Positions 51,287 to 60,779 of a stretch of DNA of 64,000 bases are shown piece by piece. The stretch spans positions 1 to 64,000 of the forward strand of contig CAYZCW010000005.1 of assembly GCA_964477035.1 (NCBI GenBank), read 5' to 3'. Each line of letters begins with the position of its first letter. The stretch's first letter is position 1. The DNA comes from SLSG01 sp964477035. Lineage in GTDB: Bacteria; Bacteroidota; Bacteroidia; Bacteroidales; UBA7960. The notes under the pieces were generated by a model. The model was not told the origin of the DNA. It worked only from the letters and a program-made list of their open reading frames with translations, and ran no database searches. The position numbers and the translations under genes were made by a program.

Positions 51287-53332
51287 TTATTCCATGGTAG
51301 CGTAATGACCAACCAGGGGGAAGGCGGAAATTCTCAGATGAGAGCTCCCGTAAGGGATCAGGATAAGCGGTTCCACATCCCCCTCTAACGGTTGCCCCCA
51401 CTGGATCGAATAGGGAAGCGGGCCGGCGGACGCCCCATACATTTCCCAGGTGCGGAACCTTTGCCCCCGGGTATGGATCTGCATGGGGGCAGATTCCGGG
51501 TTCCATGGAAAGTCTGGTACGGTGTCGCGCCAAACGACCTGGTAGGCCTGCTGAATGTCCTGTTCCGGAACATCGATCAGTCCGTAGTTCCAGGGCGTAG
51601 TGGGGTATACTTCGTAATAATGGTCACCATAAATGTCCGCGTCTAGTGTGTTGGTCACCCGCCTCCAGTCTTCGCCCATCCTGAGGGCAAAAACCAGGGG
51701 TCCGCGCTCCACTGAAACCGACCGTTCATGGCCTCTTTCCAGGCGGACCTCCGAGGGCAGTTCGAGCACCACTTGGTCCTCGTCATTCCAGGTGCGCTGC
51801 AGCCGGTAGACCTGGTCGCCCGAAGGCCTTGCCACGACTTCACCATTCACCATGACCAGAGCCTCTTCACACCACGCAGGGATTCGCAGATCCAGAGGGA
51901 AAGAGGCAGCCCCTCCCCCTTCCAGGCTCAGGTTAAAACGCACGACATCTTCGAAGGGGTAGTTGGTTTCTTCCTGAACGGTCAGCTCGACACCTCCGGC
52001 CACCCGGGCCGTAACCCTAGATGGCGCGTAAACCAAAGCGGCCAGTCCCCCTTCCGGGGTGGCAAACCAAAGGTTTTGTGTGAATAGCGGCCAGCCCTGG
52101 TGCATGTTGGCGGTACAGCAGGGATACCCCGTCAGCAGTCCGTAGGGAGAGTCCGTCCCGTGATGGTTGACGCTGAAATTCCGGTCATCCCGGGTGATCA
52201 GGACCTGGTTTGCCTGCTGGAAGTATTGCCGGGTCATGAAATCGTCGGCGATCTGGGTGGGCAGTGCGTTATATGCCACCTTTTCCAGGTGGTCGGCAAA
52301 CTGTACATCCCCCGTAATGGCCAGCATGGTTTCCAGGCTGAACATCAGCTCCACCACAGAGCACAGTTCCACCCCGTGGGTGGGATCGTTGTTTCTGAGG
52401 GCCTCATCCCCGCCAAACATCCCTTGCGGCTGCCCCGAAAACATCCTCAGATCGGCAAACGCCTTTTTGACGCTCTCGAGGTATTTCGGCTCTGGACGCT
52501 GCTGGTAATAGACCACGGGTTCCTTGATCCCTTGTGCCAGGTTCACGCAATGGATGTTGTCTTTCCTGGCGATCAGGTCTGAGTCCAGAAACACACCGGT
52601 ATAATCGAACGTCTGCTCATGGATCATTTCCGCAAGGTCCAGCAGGAAGGCATCGCCGGTAATGTTATAGAGCCAGTAGACCAGCATCAGGTTGTCCCCC
52701 CCGCGGTACCTGGCCCAAAACGTCCAGTTGTCGAGGGGTTGCTCCGGAAGCATGTCATTCTGATAGCGGAAATAATTGGTCATCAAACCGATCACCCGCT
52801 CATCCCCCGTAGCGGTATAATAGTTTTTCAGGATCTTGAGGACCACCATGCGGGGCCACCAATCGGCGCTGTTGTTGCGCTGGACCCCCGGCAGGTTCGG
52901 GAAGTCCTGGTCAGGCCCGAAAAACCCGGATTCTTTCTGGCTGTTCAGTATCCATTCGATCCAGGGCGTCGTTTTATCGATCAGGTCCTGGTCATCGAGG
53001 GTATATGCCAGGGAAAGCAGCCCATGGATCCAGTACGGCCCCCTTTCCCATTGGTCGCCGTCTCCCCCGAGCCAGCCGTTGTTGTCGCCCATGACTTTGG
53101 GATAAAGGACATCCAGTTGCCCTGTGGATCCGTTTTTCTGGCGAACCAGCATTTCTTCCAGCCAGCCCTCAGCCTGAATGGAGCCCAGCGGAAGCTCCAG
53201 ATAGGGGTTTTCTCTCAACGGAGCACGGTTGGTGACGTATTGCGCCTCCTGATTGGTTGTTTGTTGCTGGCAGGACGCCCAAACCAGGAGGAAGGCCGTC
53301 GCTATCAGTCCCTTTAAAAATAATTTCTTCAT
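51287..53332 (-). CDS. GH127-like (DUF1680) beta-L-arabinofuranosidase-type lipoprotein
   Basis: A 681-residue lipoprotein (lipobox LVWASC, Cys21) with the (alpha/alpha)6 barrel of DUF1680/GH127 (about 45-430) and a C-terminal beta-sandwich. The metal and catalytic set of GH127 enzymes is visible: VELCSVVELM (E322, C324) and GYPCCTANMHQGW (C405, C406), matching the E-x-C ... C-C zinc site in which one Cys is the nucleophile. RGGDNLMLVYWLYNITGD and GMFGGDEALRNNDP are typical. Known members release beta-L-arabinofuranose or related sugars; the real substrate here is open. It follows SusD by 124 bp and precedes the LamG protein by 17 bp. Confidence 0.88.
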   Translation of the reverse strand: MKKLFLKGLIATAFLLVWASCQQQTTNQEAQYVTNRAPLRENPYLELPLGSIQAEGWLEEMLVRQKNGSTGQLDVLYPKVMGDNNGWLGGDGDQWERGPYWIHGLLSLAYTLDDQDLIDKTTPWIEWILNSQKESGFFGPDQDFPNLPGVQRNNSADWWPRMVVLKILKNYYTATGDERVIGLMTNYFRYQNDMLPEQPLDNWTFWARYRGGDNLMLVYWLYNITGDAFLLDLAEMIHEQTFDYTGVFLDSDLIARKDNIHCVNLAQGIKEPVVYYQQRPEPKYLESVKKAFADLRMFSGQPQGMFGGDEALRNNDPTHGVELCSVVELMFSLETMLAITGDVQFADHLEKVAYNALPTQIADDFMTRQYFQQANQVLITRDDRNFSVNHHGTDSPYGLLTGYPCCTANMHQGWPLFTQNLWFATPEGGLAALVYAPSRVTARVAGGVELTVQEETNYPFEDVVRFNLSLEGGGAASFPLDLRIPAWCEEALVMVNGEVVARPSGDQVYRLQRTWNDEDQVVLELPSEVRLERGHERSVSVERGPLVFALRMGEDWRRVTNTLDADIYGDHYYEVYPTTPWNYGLIDVPEQDIQQAYQVVWRDTVPDFPWNPESAPMQIHTRGQRFRTWEMYGASAGPLPYSIQWGQPLEGDVEPLILIPYGSSHLRISAFPLVGHYATME

Positions 53333-53372
53333 CCGTTTAAATGCTAATTGGGTTCATATTATTGGTGAGCCT

Positions 53373-53392
53373 GCCGGGTCCTTTTGCCCGGC
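53373..53392 (-). other. Possible attenuator hairpin between SusD and the enzyme genes
   Basis: On the minus strand GCCGGG and CCCGGC form a 6-bp stem with an 8-base loop in the 124-bp gap after the SusD gene. It lacks a clear T tract, so it could reduce or stabilise rather than end transcription into the downstream enzymes. Confidence 0.3.
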
Positions 53393-53456
53393 CTGCCCGG
53401 AATAGTAAGTTCAACAAAAAGGGAAACATGACCATTCCCCTGTCCATCCCTCCGGC

Positions 53457-55043
53457 TCAATAACCTGAATTCTGGATCAGGTTGGGGTTGGCCAGCATTT
53501 CCTGGTGCGGAATGGGGAACAGGTTCCGGAAATCCTGACTGGGCTGGTGCATGATCCACTCCCTGGTGGTATACACCCCAAAGCGGATCAGCTGCTGCCG
53601 GCGGTGTCCTTCTGCGGCAAACTCCCAGGCATACTCCTGCAGGAACCGTTCGTCATCCAATTGGTCGGGGCGCAGGACCTTGTCTCCCGAAAAATTCACA
53701 AACGCCCGGCTCCTGACCGCATTGATCAGATCCACCACCTGCGGGGTGGCCGCCTTGTTGTTTTTTCTCCACAAGGCCTCGGCCTTCATGAAGTAAACAT
53801 CGGCATAGCGGAAGTAAGGGAAGTCCACGCTCAGGGTGTTCAAAGCCCTTTCCGGGATCTCATACTTGATCAGCCGCATCCCGTCGCGTTCCCCGGTGGT
53901 TACACCGTCCTGGTCAAAAACGATCTCCTTAGTGTAAATGAGTGGTTTGCCCTGATCCCTCGGGTTCCAGGGATCGCACATCAGGGGAGTGCCTACGGTG
54001 CCGCTGAAGGCGCCGGTATTGTCGTACAGCTGCCCGCCAAGCCAGGTCTTCCCGAGGCGCAGGTCCTCTGCATGATAGGAATCGATCAATTCAGGCGGGG
54101 CACAAAAACCACCCCAGTAAGAGGTCACCGTATTGGCATGAAAACGGAACTTGTGGTGGTGTGCCCAAAGGTGGATGTGGAATGCCTGGCCCCAGGGATG
54201 ATAGACTTCGTCATTCACGATGGCCAGGACAAGCTCCCTGGAAGCTGCGTCATTTTCGGTGGTGAACGGGGTGCTGTAATCCACGTCCAGGCTGTAGCGG
54301 CCGGAGGCCATGATCTCGTCCGTCAGTTCAACCACCCTGTCCCACTGCGGAACCCCGGTCCACACCTCCGAGTTCAGATACACCCTTGCCAGCAGGTGCT
54401 TGGCGGCATACATGTTCCACCGGGCGTAACCGGAGGCTTTTAAAAGAGGGATGTTCGCCTCCAGCTCCGAAACGATGAAGCTAAACACATCCTGCCTGGA
54501 ACTGGTTTGGGGAAGGTAGCCTTCCGGCACGTCATAATTGGTTTCCAGGGGCACATTTCCGAAGAAGTCAATCAGGTGGTAATACCAAAAGGCGCGGGCC
54601 ACCTTGATCTCCGCCAGCACGTTCTCCTTGTTGTCAAAATCCTGCCCTTCGAACTGGAAAAGCAACCTGTTGCAGGTATTCACCCCCCGGTAGAAGGTCC
54701 GCCAGTTTCCAAGGAAGTGCTGATCCTGGGTGGTCCAGGTGTGCTGGTTCAGCCGGAAATAGATGCCCCCGTCATACCAGGCCCCGCCCCGCTTGGGGGT
54801 GATCCACAGATCGGATGTCTCTTCCCCCGTATAAAGCCAGCAACCACCGGTATGGATGCCACCTCCGGCATACAACCTGCGCATGTCGGAATAGATCGAG
54901 CCGATCGCCGCAATCAGGTCTTCGTCTGTAAAATGCTCATAGAACTTGTCCTCCGTCAGCAAGTCATATACTTTTTCATCCAGGTCGGTACAGGAAACCA
55001 GCCCGGAACATATCACCAGAACGGTTATCAGTAATTTTTTCAT
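53457..55043 (-). CDS. SusD/RagB-family nutrient-binding outer membrane lipoprotein
   Basis: A 528-residue lipoprotein (MKKLLITVLVICSGLVSC, then TDLDEKVYD). It has the SusD TPR-like helical fold: FYEHFTDEDLIAAIGSIYSD near the start, ARAFWYYHLIDFFGNVPLET and ASSRQDVFSFIVSELEANIP-type stretches (residues about 150-200), AAKHLLARVYLNSEVWTGVP, and the C-terminal RFLQEYAWEFAAEGHRRQQL then IRFGVYTT. It caps the SusC barrel and binds the glycan at the surface. It lies 46 bp after the SusC gene, the normal pairing, and is the only SusD in the window. Confidence 0.97.
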   Translation of the reverse strand: MKKLLITVLVICSGLVSCTDLDEKVYDLLTEDKFYEHFTDEDLIAAIGSIYSDMRRLYAGGGIHTGGCWLYTGEETSDLWITPKRGGAWYDGGIYFRLNQHTWTTQDQHFLGNWRTFYRGVNTCNRLLFQFEGQDFDNKENVLAEIKVARAFWYYHLIDFFGNVPLETNYDVPEGYLPQTSSRQDVFSFIVSELEANIPLLKASGYARWNMYAAKHLLARVYLNSEVWTGVPQWDRVVELTDEIMASGRYSLDVDYSTPFTTENDAASRELVLAIVNDEVYHPWGQAFHIHLWAHHHKFRFHANTVTSYWGGFCAPPELIDSYHAEDLRLGKTWLGGQLYDNTGAFSGTVGTPLMCDPWNPRDQGKPLIYTKEIVFDQDGVTTGERDGMRLIKYEIPERALNTLSVDFPYFRYADVYFMKAEALWRKNNKAATPQVVDLINAVRSRAFVNFSGDKVLRPDQLDDERFLQEYAWEFAAEGHRRQQLIRFGVYTTREWIMHQPSQDFRNLFPIPHQEMLANPNLIQNSGY

Positions 55044-55089
55044 TGTATCAGGGTTTTTGGTCTTTAATATAATGCCTATCGGTGGTCCC

Positions 55090-58035
55090 TTACAGACTCA
55101 GTTTGATCCCGGCGGTGATCATCCTCGTGGTGGGATAACCCCCTACTAAGTCGATTCCCGGAGACAATCCAATGAAGTTGATCTCCGGATCGACCCCTTT
55201 ATAGTTGGTGAAAGTATAAAGGTTCGTCCCGGAGACGTACAGCCGGAGGACCTGAATGTGTTTCAGGTTGCCGACCCTGAAATTGTATCCAAGGGTCACG
55301 TTGTCAATCTTCAGGTAGTCGCCGTCCTCCACGTAATAGCTGACATACGCCGGGGCTGTCTTTACCCAGGTGTCGGTTCCGTAGGGATGATCCAGGATGC
55401 TTACCGGAAAGTTGTACTGCTGTCCCTTGATGAAGTTCTCCCACAACATCCGGTATTGGTTCAGGATCTGGAAACCAAACGCCCCGCGCAGGGAAACGGA
55501 AAGGTCCAGGCCCTTATACCCGACGCCAGTGGTGAAGCCGGCGAACATCTTGGGGATGCCGTTGCCCAGGATCTGCCGGTCTGCATCCACCCCATATTCA
55601 CCCCCGTCAATGACCCATGCCCCATTCTCATCCAGTCCGACGGACTTCCACCCGAAGAAATTCCCCAGGGGCATGCCTTCCTCGACACGGTGGGTGTTCT
55701 TCTGTACGGGAGCACCCGTGTTTCCAACCTCGAGAAAATCACGCTTGTAGGTATCGTCCGAGAGCTTCACCAGGTTGTTGGTGTTGTAAGAAAAGTTTGT
55801 CGACACATTCCACCAAAGGTCGCCCCTCTCCACAATGGCTGCATTCAGATAGAGTTCGACCCCCTGGTTGGAAATCTCCCCCACATTGGCCAGGATGGTC
55901 GATACCAGGTTCGGCGGAACCGGCACATTATAGGAATACAACAAATCCCGGGTGTTCCGCATGTAAAAATCGACGCTGCCGCCCAGCCTGTTGTTCAGTA
56001 GGGCAAAGTCGAGCCCGATATTCGCCTCATGCTTGGTCTCCCATTTCAGGTTGGGGTTGGGATTCATCGTCGGACCAATGCTGTAGATCCACCGGCCTTC
56101 GTAAAAGGTGGGGGTGTGGTAATCGAAGCGCATTTGGGACAGGTAGGAGTTGTGGGGTTCCGTCCCCGTCACACCGTAACCGGCACGCAACTTCAATTCA
56201 TTGAGGAATCCGATGCCGGCCATGAAGGGCTCGCGGGTAATGACCCAGCCTGCCGACACGGCGGGAAACCAACCCCAGCGGTTGTTTTCTCCGAACTTGG
56301 TTGAACCCTCCCTCCGGATGCTGGCAGAAAACAGGTATTTATCATCGAAGCTGTAGTTGACCCTGCTGAAAAAGGCGATCAGCCGGCTCATCCCCTTGTT
56401 TCCGCCCATGCTGGCCAGCCCTTCCGACAAGGCATACCCCAGGTCCGGCCTGGCATAACCAAAGGCATCGGACGGGAAATTGTGGTTCTCGAGGTTGAAT
56501 CCCTCCCAGGTGAAGTCCTGAAAACTGTATCCCCCAAGCACCACAAACTCGTGTCTGTTGATGTTCCTGGAATAATCCGCGTACGACTCAAAAGTCAGCT
56601 GCTGGTTCAGGCTGGTATTGCGACCGCCTTCACCCGTTCGTTGAATATTGTACATCCTGTTGCCATACCAGCCGTTAAGGTGGCTGAAGCGCTGCAGGGC
56701 CCCCACCACCGTCACGTTCAATCCATCAATCAACTCGGCAACCACCCGGCCGTTCAGAAGGGTCTGGTTCCAGTTGATGTCCTCTTCAAACTCCCGGGCC
56801 ATCTGCACGGCATTGTTCACGCCGGCAAAGAAAGAATAGGCCCCGGATTCGTCTTTGATGGATTCCGTCGGATTGGCAATCCTGGTGGCAAAATAGATCT
56901 GGCTTTGGTCGTTCGTCCTGCCCCGGGTGATGTTATTGCTCACATTCAGGCTGAATCGCAGGCGGTCGTCCATCAGGTTGTGGTTGATTCCCAGGCGCAG
57001 CCGCAACTGTTCGATGCCGGTGTTGATCAGCAGCCCTTCCTGACCACGGTAATCTGCTGCGGCGACATAATTGGAACTCACCGTCCCCCCGCGGATGGAG
57101 ATGTTGTGATTCTGGTTCAATGGGCTGCGTGAGACCTCGCCCCACCAGTCGGTATCATGCCCCTGGTCCACGATCTCGAAGAAGCCATTGGTGAGCTCCG
57201 GTATCTTGCGGTACTCCTCTGCGCTGAACACCTCTATCTTGTTGGATATCTGCTCGGCAGATACATAACCATGGTAGGTCACGGTCGGGGCTCCGGTCGC
57301 CCTGGCCCCCCTTTTGGTGGTGATCAGGATGACCCCGTTATTGCCCCTGGTGCCATAAATGGCTGCAGCAGAGCCGTCCTTAAGCACGTCAATGCTTTCG
57401 ATATCATCGGGAGATACCGTATTCAGGCTCCCGCCCGGGATGCCGTCTATAACAATCAGCGGCTGGGAGTTACCCTGCAAAGTGCTGACGCCCCGGAGCA
57501 TCAATTGCACATTCCCGTCGTTGGGGTTGCCGTTGACCCTGTTAATGGCCAGACCGGCCACCCGTCCCCGGATCATCTGCAGGGGGTTGTTTACGGCCCC
57601 CGGAATGAAGTCCTCTTCCTTCACTGTGGCGATCGAGCTGGTGACCGTCGCCCTTCGCTGGGTCCCATAGCCAACCACCACCACCTCCGACAATCCGATC
57701 ACATCCCTTTGGAGGACCAGATCAATCTGGCTCCGTCCTTCAATGGGAATTTCCCTTGATAAGTAGCCAATATAGGAATACACAAGGACGGCATCACCGG
57801 GTTCCAGGGGAAGAGAATAGTATCCATCTATGTCCGTAACCGTTCCCCGGCCCTCTCCCTTGACCATAACGGTGACCCCGATCAGGGGCGTTCCCTCGGC
57901 ATCAGTTACCTGGCCCCTCACGGAACCAGCCTGTTGTGACCACGCCTGCAAACCCACCAGCAGAAACAGCATGAGGCCGGCCAGGACCGGCCGCCAGGGA
58001 AGCAATTGACCATTCATGTTCGTTTTGATTTTCAT
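55090..58035 (-). CDS. SusC/RagA-family TonB-linked outer membrane transporter
   Basis: A 981-residue TonB-dependent transporter. After a signal peptide (about 1-34), residues about 38-115 form the carboxypeptidase-regulatory-like domain (GQVTDAEGTPLIGVTVMVKG; GTVTDIDGYYSLPLEPGD). The plug follows at about 120-240, with the SusC hallmark GLSEVVVVGYGTQRRATVTS, then IRGRVAGLAINRVNGNPNDG and AAIYGTRGNNGVILITTKRG. The rest is a 22-strand barrel ending TTRMITAGIKLSL. It imports glycan fragments across the outer membrane with SusD. A start at 58017 is also possible. It lies 48 bp after the T9SS glycan-binding gene that leads the operon. Confidence 0.97.
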   Translation of the reverse strand: MKIKTNMNGQLLPWRPVLAGLMLFLLVGLQAWSQQAGSVRGQVTDAEGTPLIGVTVMVKGEGRGTVTDIDGYYSLPLEPGDAVLVYSYIGYLSREIPIEGRSQIDLVLQRDVIGLSEVVVVGYGTQRRATVTSSIATVKEEDFIPGAVNNPLQMIRGRVAGLAINRVNGNPNDGNVQLMLRGVSTLQGNSQPLIVIDGIPGGSLNTVSPDDIESIDVLKDGSAAAIYGTRGNNGVILITTKRGARATGAPTVTYHGYVSAEQISNKIEVFSAEEYRKIPELTNGFFEIVDQGHDTDWWGEVSRSPLNQNHNISIRGGTVSSNYVAAADYRGQEGLLINTGIEQLRLRLGINHNLMDDRLRFSLNVSNNITRGRTNDQSQIYFATRIANPTESIKDESGAYSFFAGVNNAVQMAREFEEDINWNQTLLNGRVVAELIDGLNVTVVGALQRFSHLNGWYGNRMYNIQRTGEGGRNTSLNQQLTFESYADYSRNINRHEFVVLGGYSFQDFTWEGFNLENHNFPSDAFGYARPDLGYALSEGLASMGGNKGMSRLIAFFSRVNYSFDDKYLFSASIRREGSTKFGENNRWGWFPAVSAGWVITREPFMAGIGFLNELKLRAGYGVTGTEPHNSYLSQMRFDYHTPTFYEGRWIYSIGPTMNPNPNLKWETKHEANIGLDFALLNNRLGGSVDFYMRNTRDLLYSYNVPVPPNLVSTILANVGEISNQGVELYLNAAIVERGDLWWNVSTNFSYNTNNLVKLSDDTYKRDFLEVGNTGAPVQKNTHRVEEGMPLGNFFGWKSVGLDENGAWVIDGGEYGVDADRQILGNGIPKMFAGFTTGVGYKGLDLSVSLRGAFGFQILNQYRMLWENFIKGQQYNFPVSILDHPYGTDTWVKTAPAYVSYYVEDGDYLKIDNVTLGYNFRVGNLKHIQVLRLYVSGTNLYTFTNYKGVDPEINFIGLSPGIDLVGGYPTTRMITAGIKLSL

Positions 58036-58083
58036 GATCTCTTCGGTTAATTATGGGTGATTGACTGAAAAACTTAAACTCTT

Positions 58084-58968
58084 TTATTGTTTTACTACTT
58101 TGGAAACCTGGCTGACTCCGTCCTGCTTCCTGAACGAAACCAGGTAAATCCCATTGGCAAGGTCGGAAACGGGCAGACGATAAGTGTCCTCCCCGGCCAC
58201 TCCCAGGTGTCGCACCAGGGTTCCGTTCATGTCGTACACCATAATTTCCTGTACCTTGCCAATCCCGGAAAAGACCATCTCCGTGGTTACAGGGTTGTTC
58301 AGGATATAGGAAATGTTTCCCTCTGCATCGACATGGACCGCATTCAGCGGGGTGGTATATGGGTTGGGATCGCTGTCGATGATGATCTCATCGATATACA
58401 CATTCACATCCTCAGGCAGTTCCCGCGCTGCCCATCCCCCTTCTTCCGTGGCATTCATCACGGCCATGAAATAGAACCTGGACCAGGTATGGGCGGTAGC
58501 CTCCGGAGCAGAAAAATCAAATACATAGTCGACCCATTCCCCGGGAAAGGGGCAGGGAATCCGGTCGGGCGGGTCCTTATACTTTCCCGCTTCCGACATG
58601 CCGTCTTCCGTGCGGATGACCTGCAGGGCACATGGGTCGGTATTGTCCTTCAGCATTTTCACATGAATAAAGGTCGCGTCCTCTTTGAACTCAATGTCAT
58701 AGGCCTCAATTTCCGTCATCGCAGCCGAATAGACTGGTGCGCTCTTAAGCTTGACCCACAGCAGCACGGAATCACTGTAATTGATCCCGTCCCGGAGGGG
58801 GTTTTCAACGATTTCCGGATCGGCTCCACCCTGGTGTGCATTCATCCAGACTGGAACCTTGGAGCTGTCCTCAAATGTCTCGAGGATGGTTTTCTGGGCC
58901 ATTGCCGGCAGGAGAGAAAACCAGGCAAGCAATGTTACGGAAAAGAAAAGTTTGTAAAAATTTTTCAT
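58084..58968 (-). CDS. Secreted protein with a recurring beta module and a T9SS domain, first gene of the PUL operon
   Basis: A 294-residue protein starting at the ATG at 58968 before its signal peptide (MKNFYKLFFSVTLLAWFSLL, ending PAMAQ). Residues about 28-207 look like a copy of the module found in the sulfatase and beta-helix proteins (ILETFEDSSKVPVWMN; IVENPLRDGINYSDSVLLWV; EWVDYVFDFSAPEATAHTW; VYIDEIIIDSDPNP). The last about 80 residues (MVFSGIGKVQEIMVYDMNGT; LANGIYLVSFRKQDG) are a T9SS sorting domain. There is no catalytic residue pattern, so it is most likely a surface glycan-binding protein. It is directly upstream of SusC, and the operon promoter must lie in 58969-59229; I see no clear box there. 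Confidence 0.7.
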   Translation of the reverse strand: MKNFYKLFFSVTLLAWFSLLPAMAQKTILETFEDSSKVPVWMNAHQGGADPEIVENPLRDGINYSDSVLLWVKLKSAPVYSAAMTEIEAYDIEFKEDATFIHVKMLKDNTDPCALQVIRTEDGMSEAGKYKDPPDRIPCPFPGEWVDYVFDFSAPEATAHTWSRFYFMAVMNATEEGGWAARELPEDVNVYIDEIIIDSDPNPYTTPLNAVHVDAEGNISYILNNPVTTEMVFSGIGKVQEIMVYDMNGTLVRHLGVAGEDTYRLPVSDLANGIYLVSFRKQDGVSQVSKVVKQ

Positions 58969-59198
58969 GTTTCCAAAGGTTAAAAATGAATGACAGGATT
59001 GATTAATACAATGCTCCGGATTTTCCGGCAATATCCCATTCACAAATGATTCAATCTAATGGAAAAATGCGTCATGGCCATGCATGGCCTTCGAAAGCCT
59101 CTTATTAACCAATCAGATATACCGGGGGGAGGGGTATTCACCACGATTCCATCCAGGGAAGGCCTTCAGGCATCCCCGCGGGCCGGTCGGCCCCAAAC

Positions 59199-59225
59199 AA
59201 AAAACCCCTCTCGCATGAGAAGGGT
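59199..59225 (-). terminator. Terminator of tRNA-Arg
   Basis: On the minus strand CCCTTCTC-ATGC-GAGAGGGG followed by TTTTTT: an 8-bp stem with one wobble, immediately after the tRNA. Confidence 0.8.
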
Positions 59226-59229
59226 CTTG

Positions 59230-59303
59230 TGACTCCGGAGGGACTCGAACCCCCAACCGACAGAACCGGAATCTGCTATTCTATCCAATTGAACTACGGA
59301 GCC
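59230..59303 (-). tRNA. tRNA-Arg(CCG)
   Basis: The acceptor stem GGCTCCG pairs with CGGAGTC (one G-U pair). The anticodon loop TTCCGGT gives anticodon CCG, reading CGG. The T arm GGGGG-TTCGAGT-CCCTC folds and the discriminator is A; no CCA is encoded. A -7 box TATATTTG lies at 59317-59324 on the minus strand. Confidence 0.97.
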
Positions 59304-59316
59304 ATCTATTCTGGTG

Positions 59317-59324
59317 CAAATATA
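59317..59324 (-). promoter_or_regulatory. -7 box of tRNA-Arg
   Basis: TATATTTG on the minus strand, 13 bp upstream of the tRNA, matches TAnnTTTG. No clear -33 element. Confidence 0.5.
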
Positions 59325-59411
59325 CGAATTTTTTATGTCGGTGCGATGATTTGCCACCCGGATATGCAAGGCCGTGGCCGCGGCCTGCGGGCCGGCTGCC
59401 GGCGCCGCCGC

Positions 59412-60722
59412 TTACTTTTTCACCCAGGGCTGTATCCACCGGAAATCCGGCCCGGCCACCCCCACAAAATACAGGCCCGGCGCAAAGGCGTTCACCCGGA
59501 ACGCGGCCGTCCATCCCGGGCCCTCCGGGGGAGCCTGCCGCTGCAGGATCCGTCCCGACCCGTCCATGATAAAGGCCTCCGAGGCCGGCCTGAGGCCTTC
59601 CCATTCAACCAGCAGACTCGGTCCGGCAGGATTGGGGAAGACCCGCAGGGAAGCATCCCGGACATCCACCCGGCCAACCCCCGTCGGCACCTCCTCCAGC
59701 AATTCCCCGTTCACGACCGACCAGTACTCCCACTGACCGCCCCGGCCGCTTGTCCAGCCGGACAGGTTGAAGGTGTTGCTGCCATCACGCGTGCCCTGCA
59801 CCTTGTAAACCTTCAGGGCCCGGCCGCCACGGTCCCAGGTCAGGGGCTCCCCCTCCACGCAGACCTCCGGAGCTCCTCCGTCAGCCTGCAGAAAATAGGC
59901 AAAGTGGTCCTGGGCCGGGTTCCCGAATACCATGGCCAGCCCCCGGTGATCGACCGCCACGGCCGTATATTCATTGCAGGCGATGCCCCGGGCCTGCATC
60001 TGCCAGTCGGACGTCATCCTTGCCAGGAAGGCCACATGCCGCCCTTTACGGCCCATGCCGTCGCCCGACAGGCGGTCGTAATGGGTGTCCGTCACCGTCT
60101 GCCCCATGAAGGGGACCTGCAGAAAGTCCCGCTCCAGCTTCATGCGCCAGTGAAACGGGTCTTCCAGGGCCTCGGAAGACCAGATCGAGTTGTTTTCGGC
60201 CGTGAACACCACCTCGCCCAGCACGGCCATGCCGGCGCTGGTACCCCCGATGGTGATCCCTTTGTCGTGGATCAGCGAATGCAGCGTCTCCAGCAAGCGT
60301 GTTCCGCGCCAGTCATTGACATAGTTCCACTGGTTGCCCCCGGCGATGAAGACCGCCTCGGCATGTTGCAGCACCCGGATCACCTCGTTGTCATTGGCCT
60401 GGGCGGAGCTGGTGATCACGATGGAGGTCACCGAGTTCACCCGGACCCCGAGCCGGGAGTGCAGGTAGTTGTTATAACCATCCGACCCGCTGGCCCGCAG
60501 CACCACGATGTCGCCTCCGTCGGCCTGCTCCAGGAACCACCGCATGGCGTCGTCGTTGTCGGTCGCCCCGCCGGCCAGCAGCAGGCCCGGCCGGTGGTCT
60601 GTCTGAACCGGTTCTGTCCGGCCGGTATGGTAGAACGTCTGGGCGCTGAGAACCTGTGCACAGGCAAGCAGGAACACGGGAATAAGTGGTGTGCGGATCA
60701 TGCGGAAAAAGGCCTTCATCAT
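59412..60722 (-). CDS. Secreted S51 (cyanophycinase/peptidase E-like) peptidase with T9SS domain
   Basis: A 436-residue secreted protein with a signal peptide ending near QVLSAQ. The S51 fold spans about 40-290: LLLAGGATDNDDAMRWFLEQ, AEAVFIAGGNQWNYVNDWRG, and the nucleophile elbow ITIGGTSAGMAVLGEVVF (Ser in G-T-S-A-G). HRGLAMVFGNP lies toward the end of the domain. Cyanophycinases cut beta-Asp-Arg bonds, while related peptidases cut N-terminal Asp; the substrate here is unknown. The last about 80 residues (LRVFPNPAGPSLLVEWEG to GLYFVGVAGPDF) are a T9SS sorting domain, so the enzyme acts outside the cell. It is a single gene, divergent from the large adhesin. Confidence 0.88.
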   Translation of the reverse strand: MMKAFFRMIRTPLIPVFLLACAQVLSAQTFYHTGRTEPVQTDHRPGLLLAGGATDNDDAMRWFLEQADGGDIVVLRASGSDGYNNYLHSRLGVRVNSVTSIVITSSAQANDNEVIRVLQHAEAVFIAGGNQWNYVNDWRGTRLLETLHSLIHDKGITIGGTSAGMAVLGEVVFTAENNSIWSSEALEDPFHWRMKLERDFLQVPFMGQTVTDTHYDRLSGDGMGRKGRHVAFLARMTSDWQMQARGIACNEYTAVAVDHRGLAMVFGNPAQDHFAYFLQADGGAPEVCVEGEPLTWDRGGRALKVYKVQGTRDGSNTFNLSGWTSGRGGQWEYWSVVNGELLEEVPTGVGRVDVRDASLRVFPNPAGPSLLVEWEGLRPASEAFIMDGSGRILQRQAPPEGPGWTAAFRVNAFAPGLYFVGVAGPDFRWIQPWVKK

Positions 60723-60779
60723 ACAAAATTAGCACAAAATTTGGGAAGCCGGTGCCCCGGTCTCCACGCCATTTTTTCT

